From NCBI GenBank assembly GCA_963691655.1, contig OY829326.1:56537776-56601775 (forward strand): a stretch of 64,000 bases of DNA, written 5' to 3'. The position numbers were made by a program, and so were the translations under genes. How positions within the stretch are numbered: position 1 is the stretch's first letter; the number at the start of each line of letters is the position of its first letter. This document shows, piece after piece, positions 33,060 to 46,569 of this stretch. The notes under the pieces were generated by a model. It saw only the letters and a list, made by a program, of their open reading frames with translations. It was not told where the DNA came from and did not search any database. Source of the stretch: Toxonevra muliebris. Lineage: Eukaryota > Arthropoda > Insecta > Diptera > Pallopteridae.

Positions 33060-33480
33060 CCCTCGAACAAGTCAATCATTTCATTCTGAATTTTGATCCC
33101 CCCTTGATACAAACTTTGGTCTAAAAATCGGAAAGCTTTTAACTTTTAGGTTCGATTTTTTCTCTCATTCTGAGGTTTGGTCAAATTTTTGGTTTACAAT
33201 TTAATCTGCTTTTATTCAGAGATTTGGGCAGGCATTTTGTTTGATCTTTTGTCTGAATTTCGGTCTGAAAGCTGGATAGAAATTAAGCATAATTATCAAT
33301 ATGAATTTCTGTTTGAGTTCGGTCTGATTTGTTGGCCTCTTTACATAACTCTAAGTTTTGCTTTGAAGTTAGTTTTTTTCAGTGTTTTGTTTTGAATTTA
33401 ATCTAAATTTTGATCTGACTTTTGATTTGAGCTTTGGTTTAAGTTTGGTGCAAGTTTTGGTCTGATTTTAAAGTTTAAAT
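33060..33480 (+). repeat. TTTGGTCTGAGTTT satellite, small block
   Basis: The block is a degenerate tandem of 12-14-bp units of the form TTTTGGTCTGAA, TTTTGGTTTGAG and TTTCGGTCTGAA, same sense as the large block at 41.1 kb. The 72-codon frame across it is repeat translation. Confidence 0.7.
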
Positions 33481-36420
33481 TTAGCTTTTCTATTATTTGT
33501 TTGAAAACCTTTATTAATATATTCAATACAAAATGCTTTTCCTTAATATTGCAACCTCAAATCTACTACAAATCTACTGAGCCCAGTGGAACAGAATAAC
33601 ACAAAAAAAAAACATAGCAGGACATCGAGTTGACAATATTTGTTTGTTTAGTCAATTGGCATGTGAATATGCACACTTGTGGTTTGATTTCGTTTCTTTT
33701 TCCTACAACAAGCATATCTCTTTAATGTTTCCCCAGTGCTATGTTTTCTTACATTCACACTTTTCTCTATTTTTTTTTTTTTAGATTTTTTATTTTGTCT
33801 ATTTTTCATCTCTGTATTGAGCATTGATCGCACACAATATTTTGCATAGCAATTGCAGCAAGTTGGCAAAACTCACTTGTTTTCCCCGAAAGACATTCAT
33901 GCAACAGAAATACAATATTTATAAATCAGAACGTTTGCTTTTTTTCAGTTTGGCTGCTGTTCTCTTTTCTCTTTCTTTTATAGAGAAGAAATATTTTAAA
34001 ACAGCCAAGAAATATGCTATATTTATTTATTTTTTTTCTTTTGCATTTGAGAATTCCTGCTTTAAATGCAAGTAAATTTGTATTGAATATTGAAAATTGT
34101 GAATTTGAGTTGAATTTTCTGTAGAAAAATGCAAAGTTATTTTAAATGGAAAATCTATCTTCTCTTCTTTAGAGATAATGTTTTTGTGAATATATCTGAA
34201 TATTGAAAGCACTTGAAAGTATGCATTATTTAATGTTTTGTGAAATTTTTCTATAATTCAATTGAGTTGTTTCTTCTATTTGTTAGAATAAAAGAAATTT
34301 ATAATGAAAAAAGAGAATTTATGTTCTGAAAGGTTTTAACAATTTATAACATATATCGTTCCTCATGCTTTCTATAGAAAAAAGTAGTAGTAATTGTATA
34401 TTATTTTTATACCAATTTAATGCATTAGGTATTGCTGCATGTGTTTTCATGGCCCCTTCTGCATGAGCCATGACTAGAAGTATTTCCTCAACTTTTCTTC
34501 AACACCATTGTAATTTGTGAAAATTCTTCAGAATTGTATAACAACAGAATGGTTTCAGAATTTTTCCACACGAATGCATAATATGTAACACTCTATGACT
34601 TATACACACACATGCACTAAAATATGCAAATAATTTTTTTCGTGTAGCCTCTCTGTGCTCAAAGAATTCTTATAAAACTTCAAGCTGGTTTTATGCATTC
34701 CACACACAACTATACGGACATATGTTTACATGGAATTATATTATATGCATACATTTTTTATTTGCACCCATGCATAAGTTAGCATATATTTATTTGAGTT
34801 TTGATTCAGCTAACCCATTTTCATATTTTACTAACAATTTTCGCCAACACTACACATTTAACATATGTTGATATATGAATTAATTATGCATTTGTGCCCT
34901 AATGAATTCATTTTTTATACGCATATTTTAAACTATTAGCCAAAAAAAAAAAACATTGAAATATTTACCAAAAAAAAAAAAAATCTCCCCAAACAAATAT
35001 ATACAAAAAGTACAAATTTATTCAAGCATGTAATAATTGCACTTTGCTGTCAGTTTCATATATGCAAGAGTATTTAAATCTGCTTTGAAATTGAAGTAAA
35101 CATATATATATACAATTACCTGTATGACTCAACTGTTTGGGAATCTGTTTGATATCCCCAATTGCAACGTATAACACTGTACGAAATATGTTTCTGCCCA
35201 TATTAAATAATATTGCATACTTTAGGGCATGCGTTTAATTTCATCACCACCACTTCCTGTAGCCCTTCGTACAGTACATGACCATGCTTTAGTTAGGAAG
35301 AGTATTTTATTATCTTAGTATTAACTTAGAAGAATAAATTAAAGGTATCCTTACAAAGAGATTATTGCTACTATGTAGAATATTTAATTCATAAATTTTG
35401 TTATTAAATATGAGTAGTAATTATTTGCTGAGAAAGTGAGAACTAAATTGGTTGCAACCAACTAGCCAACCAACACATATAAACACATTTGCATTTAATA
35501 CTAATCCTAATTATGCAAGTAGTCGTTATTATATATGACCAAGCTCATATGAAGATAATGTTTACTACATATTTACTTTACCTGCATCATCTTCTTGTTA
35601 CTGCTCTCTCAAGCACACTCACAAGCTCATTGCTGAATGTTGTAATTTATACGGACGCATAAGTTTAACGAACACATTTTATGTTACTGACACAACATGA
35701 CTTTGAATATATTAAAGTACATGCTTGGATTGCTATCTCAATATATCTGTACATATAAATGTAGTTGTAGAAATAAACATTCTGTAAAGGAAAATATTAA
35801 GAAAATAATTTTTGTAAATGTTTCTTAGCTTATTCTAATTGAATTTCAATTGCATACTTTTAGGTGCATATTATAAACAAAAAACTTTGTTGAAAATCTC
35901 TTCCAATCCGATTACAGCACAAATTTTCGTCCATGATTTACTTAGTGCAAATTATAAAAGCGCAGATGAATTTAAAAAAAAACGTGTAGTAAACCTCCGT
36001 AGGTTCTCCACATTCGGTAATAAAATCTGTTCGCACCTAAAAAGAAAAGAAGAAAATCTTTAAAGGGTTTGAAGTAATTATTCAATAAAAGTAAACAAAA
36101 ACGAATTTTACAACTTTAGTGCACGTGCTTTTAGGAGCAGCAAAACATGAATGTTCAACTCGAATATGCTTATATGTGAGTAAATAAAGTTTGCAGTATT
36201 GTTTTGAGTTTTGTTCTGTTTATTCTATCCAAATACAATTTTAATCGCTTTTGTATAAATTAAGAAAGTTGTTTTAATATAGTTAAATATTGTAAGTAAA
36301 ATTTGTGTAAATAGCCTAAAAGTATGTAAAATTAATTTTAATAAATTAAACAAAATATTTTTGTTAGTTAAATACTAACAGGAACTACATGAACTGGGCA
36401 TGAATAAGAAAATGATGAAG
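33481..36420. other. AT-rich DNA without recognised genes
   Basis: Poly-A patches occur at 34940-34985, and a TATATA patch near 35104. The 35839-36063 frame has no recognisable motif. It has the look of ordinary single-copy intronic or intergenic insect DNA. Confidence 0.5.
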
Positions 36421-36620
36421 CGGTAAAGGTGAGGATAGCGGAATGGGAAGAAAGAGAGAGAGGGAAGAAAAGAATGAAGAGAAGTAAGAAGAGGAAGTGT
36501 CGGAACAGAAGGCAGAGGTTAGAGAAGGAAAAGGAAAATAAGGAAGAAGAGGACGAGGAAGGAGAAGAGAAACAAGAGGACGGCTATAAAGAAAGGAGGA
36601 GTAAAAAATGGGGGATAGTG
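36421..36620 (+). repeat. Polypurine stretch
   Basis: About 200 bp are almost entirely G and A on the plus strand (GGGAAGAAAGAGAGAGAGGG and similar). Strand-asymmetric purine runs of this sort can form triplex (H-DNA) structures in vitro. Frames on either strand are composition artefacts. Confidence 0.8.
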
Positions 36621-38010
36621 ACAAAGTAAGGAAATGGAAAAATAAGAAGGTAGGAAGATCAGTACGAAGGTATGCTGATAAGAAGGTAGGAAGATAAGAA
36701 TATAGGAACGTAGGAAAATTAGAAGATAGAAAGGTAGGAAGATAAGAATATAGGAAGGTAAGAAGGGAGGAAGGTACGGAGGTAGGAAGGTGGGAAGGTG
36801 GGAAGGTGGGAAGGTAGGAAGGCAGGAAGGTAGGGAGGTAGGAGATAGGAAGGTAGAAAGATAAGTAGGAGGCTAGGAAGATAGGAGGGTAGGAAGGTTG
36901 GATGGTAGGAAGGTGGGAAGCTAGGATGGTAGGAAGGTAGAAAGGTAGGTAGGAGGCTAAGAAGGTAGGAGGGTAGGAAGGTTGGAAGGTAGGAAGGTTG
37001 GAAGGTAGGATGGCAGGGAGATAGGTAGGAGGCTAGGAAGGTAGTAAGGTAGGAAGGTAGGATGGTAGGGAGATAGGTAGGAGGCTAGGAAGGTTGGAAG
37101 GTATGAAAGTTGGAGTGTGAGGAGGTAGTTATATAGGAAGATAGAAAGGTAAGAAGGTAGAAGGCGAAGAAGATAGGGAAAGTAGGAAGGTAGGGAGAAA
37201 ACTAGGAGGGTAGGAAGGTAACAAAATAGGAAGGTTAAAAGGTAGGAAGGTTGGAAGGTAGGATGGTATTAAGATAGGTAAGAGGTTAGGAAGGTAGGAA
37301 TGTAGAAAGGTAGGAAGGTAGGAAGATAGAAAGGTAGGCAGGTAGGAAAGTAGGATGGTAGGAAGGTAGAATGGTAGGAAGGTAGGATGGTAGGGAGATA
37401 GGTAGGAGGCTAGGAAGGTAGTAAGGTAGGATGGTAGGGAGATAGGTAGGAGGCTAGGTAGGTATGAAGGTTGGAGTGTGAGGAGGTAGTTATATAGGAA
37501 GATAGAAAGGTAAGAAGGTAGGAGGCGAAGAAGATAGGGAATGTAGGAAGGTAGGGAGAAAAATAGGAGGGTAGGAAGGTAACAAAATAGGAAGGTTAAA
37601 AGGTAGGAAGGTTGGAAGGTAGGATGGTATTAAGATAGGTAGGATTCAAGGAAGGTAGGAAAGTAGGAAGGTAGCAAGGTAGGAAGGTAGAAAGGTAGGA
37701 AAGTAGGAAGGCAGGAAGGCAGGAAGGTAGGATGGTAGGAAGATAAGAAGATAAGAAGATAGGTAGGAGGCTAGGAAGGTAGGAGGGTAGGAAGGTTGGA
37801 AGGTATGAAAGTTGGAGTGTGAGAAGGTAGTTATATAAGAAGATAGAAAGGTAAGAAGGTAGGAGGCGAAGAAGATAGAGAAAGTAGGAAGGTAGGGAGA
37901 AAACTAGGAGGGTAGGAAGGTAGCAAAATAGGAAGGTTAAAAGGTAGAAGGCGAAGAAGATAGGGAAAGTAGGATAGTAAAGAGAAAACAAGGAGGGTAG
38001 GAAGGTAGCA
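36621..38010 (+). repeat. GGAAGGTA minisatellite with ~350-bp higher-order units
   Basis: The basic units are AGGAAGGT, AGGTAGGA and AGATAGGT in irregular series for about 1.4 kb. A distinctive block, starting TTGGAGTGTGAGGAGGTAGT and continuing ATAGGAAGATAGAAAGGTAAG and AGGCGAAGAAGATAGGG, occurs at 37110, 37471 and 37812, giving higher-order units of about 361 and 341 bp. The minus-strand frame with SYLPTFLPSYLPS is the repeat read backwards. Confidence 0.9.
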
Positions 38011-38384
38011 AAGCAGAAATTTTTTAAATTTTTTTAGCACCCAATTTTTTTGAAATTCTAAGGTTCTGTTATTGATCCTTACCAATAGAATTTTTTTTTT
38101 TATTTGAAAAATTTTGATGCCAAAAAATTTAAAGAAAATTATAATTTATTTTCGAAATTTCGGGACTTTCAAGACCCTTTTGGAACTTGCAAATATTAAC
38201 TGATATCTAAAGTCTTATCTATACTTCTGGTCAACTAGAAGAGTTGAATCCTAATCACATTGTTACTTTTTGATATCTTATAATAAAATAAAATGATTTG
38301 GCAAGAATAATTGTATTTGTACTTTCATGTAAAAGCTTGTTGCTTTTACGTTAAAATGAAGTACATGATATTACCATCAGATGA

Positions 38385-38455
38385 ATCACAATGGGCTGTT
38401 TGGGCATGACTATGTCTCTGGATATCCACTTTACTTAACCTAGCCATTAGATGAA
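38385..38455 (+). mobile_element. SINE family 1, diverged 3' end
   Basis: ATCACAATGGGCTGTTTGGG, then ATGTCTCTGGATATCCACTT and TTAACCTAGCC align with the last 70 bp of the 46.6-kb SINE (ATCACAATGGGCCGTTCAGG, TGTGTCTCTCGACAGCCACT, AACCTAACC). The rest of the SINE is not visible upstream, so this is a 5'-truncated, old copy. Confidence 0.7.
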
Positions 38456-38459
38456 GATT

Positions 38460-41080
38460 TACTCAAAAAAAAGAAAATATTAATCTACCTATTACTAAAT
38501 TAACCCGTATGGGGGTACAATTGTATACCTATTTACTACTCGGTATAGTATGTGTGAAATTGAAAAACATTGAAAAGGTCCGCTTGCATTGCTCAGCTGT
38601 GGAGAATTCCTATTTTCACTCCTTCGAGGTATTTATCTTCCTGTGCAAAGATTTTTCCTCTTTTTTTTTTTGACCATCTACCAGTCGAAGAATTTAATTA
38701 CAATACTAGTATACTTATTATATTGTTTATTGTTTCATGATTATCTCTATACTACTCTGATTATCTTTCTAAAATTTTTGTCATATACATGCTCATAAAT
38801 AAATATCAACCGTACTTACTTGGTTTTCAAAGTAATGCGCAATAATCACAATAAAGAAATAAAATGAATACACGAATTAATGATGCCACATGATGTTCGG
38901 TACTTTTAATCTAAATTTTCAATTAAGTGCATTATACACTTTTGGTGCTGTTTTTAATTATTGCTGTACACTTTTCACAAAACGTGACATGTTGACGGGC
39001 AACCATAAAATTTCAGCTTAGCTTCACACACATATACATACCCATAATCACATACCAAGTCTAAAAAGTGGAAATAAAAAGTGAATGACAAAATTATTGC
39101 ACACATACATATACACTCGCACATATTCAACTTCACTACAACAAAAATGTGCTTACTTTTTATAGTAGTACGCTTCTTTTTTTAGCTTTCTTCTCACTTT
39201 ACAGCTGCTTAGTTCTTTTTGATGTGACTTTTCTTTTTGGGTGGAGTAATCTCGCTTTGGGTTCGGGGTTGTGTTTTTCGCTAATATCAAATAAGGTACG
39301 TGTCAAGTTTTATGATACACACATACATATATACGAATAACTATTACTATAATCATGTGAGTGTTGCATTCGTGGAATGCTGGGGAATATGGCAAAAAGA
39401 CATATAATTTTTCTTCATTACTATTGCAAAATGTGAAAAGAAAGACGAGAACTAGTTTGATATAAAATTATTATGAAATAAAATATACTTGACAGACAAG
39501 TGAAGCCATCATCATTAAGAATAGCAGCAACTAAAAAACCTGCACTACATTTTTCTCCTCGCTTGGCTGCATTCTTTTCTAATTTTTTTTCTCAACCACT
39601 ACATCTGAAGCTTAACTTTCATGTCAGTTTTAAAGATGTCATTGCAATAAAGCTTCATACTAAATTGTTCTGTTTTTTTTTTGCATGTTTTCTTCCTTTT
39701 GCAATCATTTGCTATAATGTGTGGCAACATCTTTCACTAAAACCACTACCAACCACCACTCAAAACTATTACTACCATTTAAAATCCTTTTAACTTCAAC
39801 TCATTCATTCTCAATTGCAATTTCTGCTGTCTCGAAAAAAAAAAAAACAGAAACAAGCAGAAAGAATTAACTTTAAGTTATTTTTTCTGCTGCACACACA
39901 CATGTTACAAAAAACTCATCCATTCATTCACTCACATTCAGTGCTCTGCGCTTGCATTCAGTTGAATAGAAAAAGAAAACGAAGAAGAAATTGAAACGTT
40001 GCATACTTTTAGGCACTGCAGCATAAGATACTAGCGTTTTTTTTTGTAAATGTGTATATGATTGTATGCTTTGTTTGCTACTATTGCTATCTAACTACTA
40101 CTACATTTACTACTATTTTATATATGTATATGTAACTGCATGCTCTTTTGTATATGTAACTATGTGTGAGCCAGTAGCTACTTTTTTCTCCCCTCAACGT
40201 ATTTTATTATTGTTGCGACTGCTGGCTGGTGCCTGCTACTTCTGCTTTATGAAATTATTAACTGCATTCCATTTGTCTTTTGTACGAGTATACCATTTCT
40301 TTATTTTTCTTTCCTTTTTCTAGAATTTCATGTTTTCTGTTTTTTTTTGTTCTTTCAGTAGTAGCAGGAATGGTTTTTCGTCTTGCTTTGATGGTTTTGC
40401 ATTTTCCTTAAGTGTTTTTTACTTGTTCTTTTTCTACATATTTTTTTTTTGCATTTATTCAATCTCTCTCTCTCTCTCTCTTTCTTTCCCTATACGTTTG
40501 TGTGAAAAATTGATGACTTCATAAATTTTGCACGTTCTACCGCACAATCAAGCGCAAAAACAAAAAAATGTGAGAAAAAAAATTTATTTGGGATAGTCGC
40601 TCAAAATTGGCATAAATTTCACATACATACCTATCCTAAAAAAAACTTCCAGAAACAATGCGCTATTTCATAGTTGGAATTCTTTAAAATTTTGTTATTT
40701 TCTATCTTTCATACCGCCACACACACCTGTAGACTATTGCAAACTTGAGTTTTAGTAATCATCAATTACAAAGGAGTAGTGGAATAGTTGTACGCATAAA
40801 TGCTATAAATTTTTTTATTTGACTACTTACTTTTGAAACTCTAAAATTAGTATAGCATTTTTCCAAATTTCAAACCAATAAGTATTTACACTTTTTCGCC
40901 AGAACCAGAAACACCGGACTGCCTATTCTCGTTCTTGGTTCTGGAGGAAACCAGAAAAGTGGAAAGGAAAGTGAAACAGTTACCGGTGTTAGAAAGGGCT
41001 AAGAGACTATGACCCTCCCTAAAGAAATTTCTACAGAAATGTACACTTTGATTTAAAAAAAAAACTCAAATTTCAAAGCC
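38460..41080. other. AT-rich DNA without recognised genes
   Basis: A (CT)n microsatellite is at about 40460-40482. A short imperfect hairpin, CCAGAACCAG ... CTTGGTTCTGG, is near 40902-40950. The frames at 39500-40520 are hydrophobic low-complexity by-products of T-rich DNA. Confidence 0.5.
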
Positions 41081-41084
41081 AAAT

Positions 41085-42990
41085 CCCTACTTTTGCCGTG
41101 CTTGTGATTGGTCTGGTATCTAATCTGATTAGGTCTGATGTAAATGTTTCTGGTTTGACTTTTGGGCTGAGTTTTTGCCTGATTTTTGGTTTGATTTTTG
41201 TACTTATTGCCCGAATTTTGGTCAAAGTTTTGATCTGAATTTATCTAATGTTAGGTTCGAATTCGGTGTGAGTTTGGACGTAAAATTTGGAATACATACT
41301 CCAATTATTAGTCCGAATACTGTTTTAACTTTCGTTCCGAATTTAGATTATTTAGATCCATGTTTTATTTATATTTTTTGTTAAAGCTTTGTTCAAGTTT
41401 TCAGATGGAGTTTGGTCAACAATAGGCTCAATTTTTTATTTGTGTTTGGGTCTAAGTTGTGGCCAAATTTTCTGCTTGAGTTTTGGTTTGAATTTTAGTT
41501 CCATTTGTTATTCGAATTTTGGTCTGAGTTTTGGTTCGAATTGAGGTTTGAGTTTTGGCCTAAATTTTACTCCGACCTTTGGTCAGAATTTTATCCGAAT
41601 TTTGGTCTTATTTTCGGGTTGAAATCTAGTCCTTGGTTTGAGTTTGGATCTGAATCTTGGTTAAAATTTGGAATTTGATCTAGATTTCTGTTTTAGTTTT
41701 AGTCCGATCTTTTATCCAATTTTCGTTCTGAATTCAGTACCCAATTTTAATCTTAAGTTTGATTCAAGTTTTTTTTTTATATTTTTGGGCAAAACTTTGG
41801 TCTAATTTTCGGTTCAAGTTTGGTCACAATAAGGTCCAATTTTTTATTTGCGTTTGGGTCTGTATTGTGATCAAATTTATTGTTTGAGTCTGGGCCAGAA
41901 TTTGTGTTTGAGTCTTAGTTTTGTTCTTTGTCTGAATTTCGGTCTGAGTTTTAGTTCAAATTGGAATTTGAGTTTTAGCCTAAATGTTGCTCTGAGCTTT
42001 GGTCAAAAATTAATCAGATTTTTTGTCTGAATCTTTGTTTAAATTCTAGTCCTATTTGTGGTCTGAGTTTGGATTTGACTTTTGGTCAGAACTTGGTACG
42101 ATTTTTCATTTATAATTCTATTTTAGTTTTAATCCTTTTTTCGTTAAATTTTCTTTCTGAAATCGGGTCTGAATTTTAGTCTAAATTTTGGTCCAAGTCT
42201 TATTTATATTTTTGGACAAAACATTGGTCTAGTTTTCGCTGTGAGTTTGGGATTGAGTTTTGTCAGAATTAGTTCCAATTTTTTATTTGCTTTTGAGTCG
42301 GAGTTGTTGTCAAATTTTTTGTATGAGTTTGGACCAGAATTTGGGTCTGAGTTTTCATTCTTTATCTGAATTTCGGTCTGAGATTTAGTCCAAATTGGGG
42401 TTTGAGTTTTGACTAGAATTAAAGTCTGAGTTTGCGTCAAAATTTGATGCAACTTTTGGTTTAAATCTCGGTCTGAGTTCTATTTTTGGTCTGATTTGGA
42501 ATCTGATTTCTAACCAAAATTTGGTTCGATTTTTGATCTGAGTTTCGGTTTTAATTTAAGTCCTATTTTTCAGTGAATTTTGGACGGCGATTGAGTCTGA
42601 ATTTTAGTTTGAATTAGGGTTTAAGTTTCGGTTTCAAATTAGACCTGAGTTTTGATCAGAATTTGGTCCGATTTTTTATCTGAGTTTCGATTCGATTTTG
42701 GGTTTGAATTTTGATTAGAGTTCAAGTTCTAGTTCTAAATTTTTAGCAAACTCAGAATCAAGAGTTTCTATCTTAATTCAGGTTTTAGTTTCGTCAAAAT
42801 TTAAATCGATTTTCAGTCTGAGTTTAAATCTGATTTCTCAGAATTTTCTTTAATTTTTGGACTGAGATTTATTTAAATTTTAATTCGAATTTGGATCTGA
42901 ATTTTGGTTTGCGTTCTCGACTGATGTTTTTATCTGAGTTTTAGTCTGAGTTTTGTTTCGAATTTTCCTTAAAATTTGGTCGTCATCAGT
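41085..42990 (+). repeat. TTTGGTCTGAGTTT satellite, main block, with ~410-440-bp higher-order units
   Basis: About 1.9 kb of degenerate 12-14-bp units (TTTTGGTCTGAG, TTTCGGTCTGAG, TTTTGGTTTGAA). Unit variants recur in a fixed order: a marker CAATTTTTTATTTG is near 41429, 41837 and 42276, each followed by TTTGGGTCTGAG-like units and TGGTCAAATTT. That gives higher-order units of about 408 and 439 bp. The translated frames (FGLSF, LNFGLS) are repeat artefacts. The block has the same orientation as those at 33.1, 51.9 and 62.0 kb. Confidence 0.88.
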
Positions 42991-42999
42991 TGGTATTTA

Positions 43000-45410
43000 G
43001 TTATTGGTTAGAATTGATTACAATAGCAGAAACGATTTAACATAAAATTTTATCCAATTATTTTTGTAAGACTATTATTTAATACAAATTTACAGGAGGA
43101 CTAACTAACTACCACAGTCTATACGTAATCCAGTTCTTATTAATATCAGAAGATAACAGGCTACTCCTTACCAAAAGAAACCAATCTCCTAATGGCGAAC
43201 GAAGCTAACAATGTCACTTTCTTCCCTTCTTCGCTCAATAAAAACTGTAGCAAGATTCTGTAAAATTTATGGAAGCAATAAACGTAAAAGAGAATGCGGT
43301 TGAGACCGTAAAAGTCGAAATCGAAATCAACGCATTAATGTAGACCATTTTACGGAAGATTACATCAGTACCAACATACAATGTACAAACACACAATGAA
43401 GTAAACAAGTTTCCCATTCCGGACAACGACTGCGATTTCTGCGAAAGAAAGTTGCAATGCTGTCATTTAATCAAAAGGAAAATTTGTTTGTGAAATGGCA
43501 ACTGAAATGCATAGCAGAAATGTGTTGATATTTATTTCAATGAGAAATCAATATCTAAAATTTGCAAGGAATCAACTTTTTCGTATTCAATAATAGATTG
43601 AGCTCTTTCGGAAATTTTGGCATTTTTTGTTTACTTTTCAGTTCTTGTTTTTAGGCAGAACTTAAATCTTACAAAAAATAGTGAAAACTATCTATTTGGC
43701 TTAAAGACCAAAACATGCAAAACACATGTAAAAAACATTCACACATGAAATGAAAATTATCGTATAAATTGTTCACAGTCATTCCAAAGTCTCAGTGGAA
43801 ACCTCATTATTTTCACAAATGAACGTGATGTTGCTGTTGCCTTGAATCTTTGGCTTGAATTTTATGCGCTTGTTGAGTTTTGGAGCTAGAACAGTTTCAG
43901 ATTCTCAGGCGGTTAATGTTGCTTACTCTTTTCCTTTCTCGTTGTATCTCTCACAAAAACGAATGCCACATTTTACTATTTCCAATGCTACAGATTCATT
44001 TTCCAAATTTGTTTTTTTGTTGTTGTTTTTTTGTCGGTACATGTCGCTGTCAATAAAATATCAATGTGTAATGGAAAGCAGCAGCAAAGTAACAGCAAAA
44101 TCGAAAAAAAGTTACAGCAATGCAGCTGAGCCTCTGAATTTTGTTGCAATTACTTGTTTTTCTCTTGTTGTTGTTCGTACTTCACTTCTACTCTTTTTTT
44201 GTTTTAATGTTTGCGGTATTATTTCATTTTCATTTTGGTTTTTCTTAACATTTTTTTTTTTTTTTGGTTTTTTGTGTTGGTATTTTACTACATATTTTAC
44301 TCTCTATATCTACAAAAGTACGTGCTTAGCGTTATTTTAATGTTTGCAACATGCAACACTGAGGCAAACGCCACTGTTGCATATACACATACACACACTC
44401 TTATACATATATTATAGCTGAGTATATGAAACACTAGAGCAATATTTTATGTACTTTCACTTTGATGCGCATCTAATGCGCTTCTTTTGGCGGCAGTTTG
44501 AAAGCAGATTGAGTTTGGTATTTATGAGTCAACGACGTCAATTCCATTCTCGTTGATTTGCTATACACGCATGCAAGAAAAAGGCAACACAAAGAGGGCA
44601 CTAAGTGAAGTTCTCAGTAAGTACTAATGAATATAAATCCATTCTTATTTTTTCGTGTACAAACTTGTAAGAAAATACAGCATGGAAGGAGATTTTCTTA
44701 CAATTAAATTTTTAGTGTCTAATAATAATAGTGAAATAAATATTGTTAAGGTTATTTATTTACAGTGACTCAAAAAACTAATCAAGAAATTTTTATGGAG
44801 CATGTTAAATATTCAAGTAGGGCATCAGATCGAAAAGTAAGAAGGAGGAAAAATCAGAGTTGGTCTCGAAGTTCCTGAAATTGGGATCATAAAATCTTCA
44901 TCCGAAGATTTGTTTTTAAATTTCAAGTATAAACATTATCCAAAAAGAATTTTTAAATCGAATAATTGTCAGTGGTGCGGCTTTAGGTTCAAAGTGACAG
45001 ACCAAAATTGGTAGATGTTTGTAAAAAAGTTAAAAAGCTTGTCAAAAAATGTGGAAACGCTTGCCAAAAGTGAAAAAATACTTGCCGAAAATGAGGAAAT
45101 CCTCATCAAACTTGTTTTCATAAATTTTAAACTTTTCCTTAATTTTGTTCGAGATGATTTAGATGGTCAGCAAAATTTTCAATATAATATTTATTTTAAT
45201 TATTATTTTAAACTTTTTAATTTCTTTCTTAAAGATTTTTTTTTGGTTTCTTTTGAAAAAAACACAATATAAGTGATCGAGAGATCGCTAAGTTTTGCAT
45301 TTTGTTTATAGTCCCAGAACACTGTAAAATGAAATTGTACCTTTGGACTAGGATTTATCGGGATCCTCACGAAAAAGAAAAATTCTGCTTCGGAGTTTAA
45401 TTACATTGGT
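43000..45410. other. AT-rich DNA without recognised genes
   Basis: The 161-codon frame at 43855-44340 is rich in Phe, Leu and Ser and comes from T-rich DNA. It has no conserved motif. A T run is at about 44250-44265. Confidence 0.5.
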
Positions 45411-45419
45411 GTACAGTAA

Positions 45420-46012
45420 AAGCCTTCATTTTGAGAGCAGTAAAAACAAATTTTTTATTGACGCCAAGTGAAAAGAATGTATATATTTTAGGAAATCGTG
45501 TCGACCTGGTCAGTACAAGACGTGAAACTATCAACCTGTGCGCGTCCAGCATGGTCTACAGAAATTATTGCTTCTGTGAAAGTGAAAGTGCCACGGAGAG
45601 CCCAAGAACAACGATTCGGCACCGTACATACGAGTTTTGACTAAAGATTTTCATTTGCACGACGTCTATTTTCAACAGGATGGAGAAACCAGCCATACTT
45701 CAAGAAAATATTTCGACTTAATGCGTTCACCGTTGAACTTTTTTCTTTGAGGTTATGTTAAAAATAAAGCTTATGCTGACAATCCTTGATCAATTCGAAC
45801 CCTAAAAGTCAACATTAGTGCCCCTAAAGCTGAAGTGGAGCCGGCTTTATGCCGAAAAGTCATTCAAAATTATGAGAAAAGAACGCTACAGTGCAAAAAG
45901 AGTCATGGGGTTTCCATTTAAATAATGTGTTATTCCACTTATAATTTTCCAAGTCTCGACTATCCGATAAATAAAGAAAAATAAACCCTGTAACTCTTGT
46001 TGAAACACCCTT
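45420..46012 (+). pseudogene. Mariner/IS630-type transposase relic
   Basis: Fragments in shifting frames include VPRRAQEQRFGTVH (a helix-turn-helix-end motif), then near 45670 YFQQDGETSHTSRKYFDLMR, which contains the second catalytic Asp in the QQDG box, and then FLGYVKNKAYADNP (one stop inside), matching 'FLWGYVKDKVYADNP' at the C-terminus of this mariner group, and VIQNYEKRT. The segment that should hold the third acidic residue (WPPRSPDLTPLD) is deleted. The end TTGTTGAAACACCC near 46010 looks like the terminal repeat common in this group; no matching left end was found. Confidence 0.78.
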
Positions 46013-46557
46013 TATTATCGATTAAAAATACCAAAAAAAAAGCCAATTTTTTCCATTACACAGTAGTTGGTAACACTGAAAGTCTAAACGACTCACCTAA
46101 AAGGTTACGAATTTCCCCAATTTTATTTTTAAACTGGATAAATCGTTATCTAAAAATTCTCAAAAGTTGATACCACTTGAGTCTAATTTTATTTTAAAGA
46201 GCTTAAACCTTGAAAGAAAAAATTGATCAGATTTTTGAAAATATTAACAACGAATTTTTGGAAAAAAGAAATGTGTATATCAAAAAGTAATTGAGGCCAC
46301 TGAATTTAAAATCCACCCAAGTCCTACTTTTTTTAAAAGAAATATACTGAAAAAATTTGAAAATTATGTTACATTCCAAAAGTAGGCTCAGATTTGTTTA
46401 TCCATCAAAATAAACCTCGAGTAACTCGAAACACTTTAAGTAAACTTTGATATTCAAATTTAAAATTTAAATTTTATAATTTCAGTCCGTGTTTGCTATA
46501 ATCAAAAAAATAAAGAAAGATCTAAAAATTTAGCTACGGATAAAAACTTGAATGAGT
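46013..46557. other. AT-rich DNA without recognised genes
   Basis: Nothing was recognised before the SINE target duplication. Confidence 0.45.
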
Positions 46558-46569
46558 ACCTTCTGCACT

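Noticed and set aside
35839..36063. 74-codon frame
   Set aside because: No motif, no splice signals, A-rich; consistent with chance.
36385..36629. Charged or Ser-rich frames on both strands
   Set aside because: Composition artefacts of a polypurine run.
37596..38085. Long minus-strand frames with SYLPTFLPSYLPS
   Set aside because: They are the reverse translation of the GGAAGGTA minisatellite.
41175..42452. Frames encoding FGLSFSLN-like repeats
   Set aside because: Translation of the TTTGGTCTGAG satellite; the same applies to frames at 33177, 51791 and 62116.
43855..44340. 161-codon plus-strand open frame
   Set aside because: Phe/Leu/Ser-rich low-complexity translation of T-rich DNA, no motif, no homologue recognised, no splice or promoter context.
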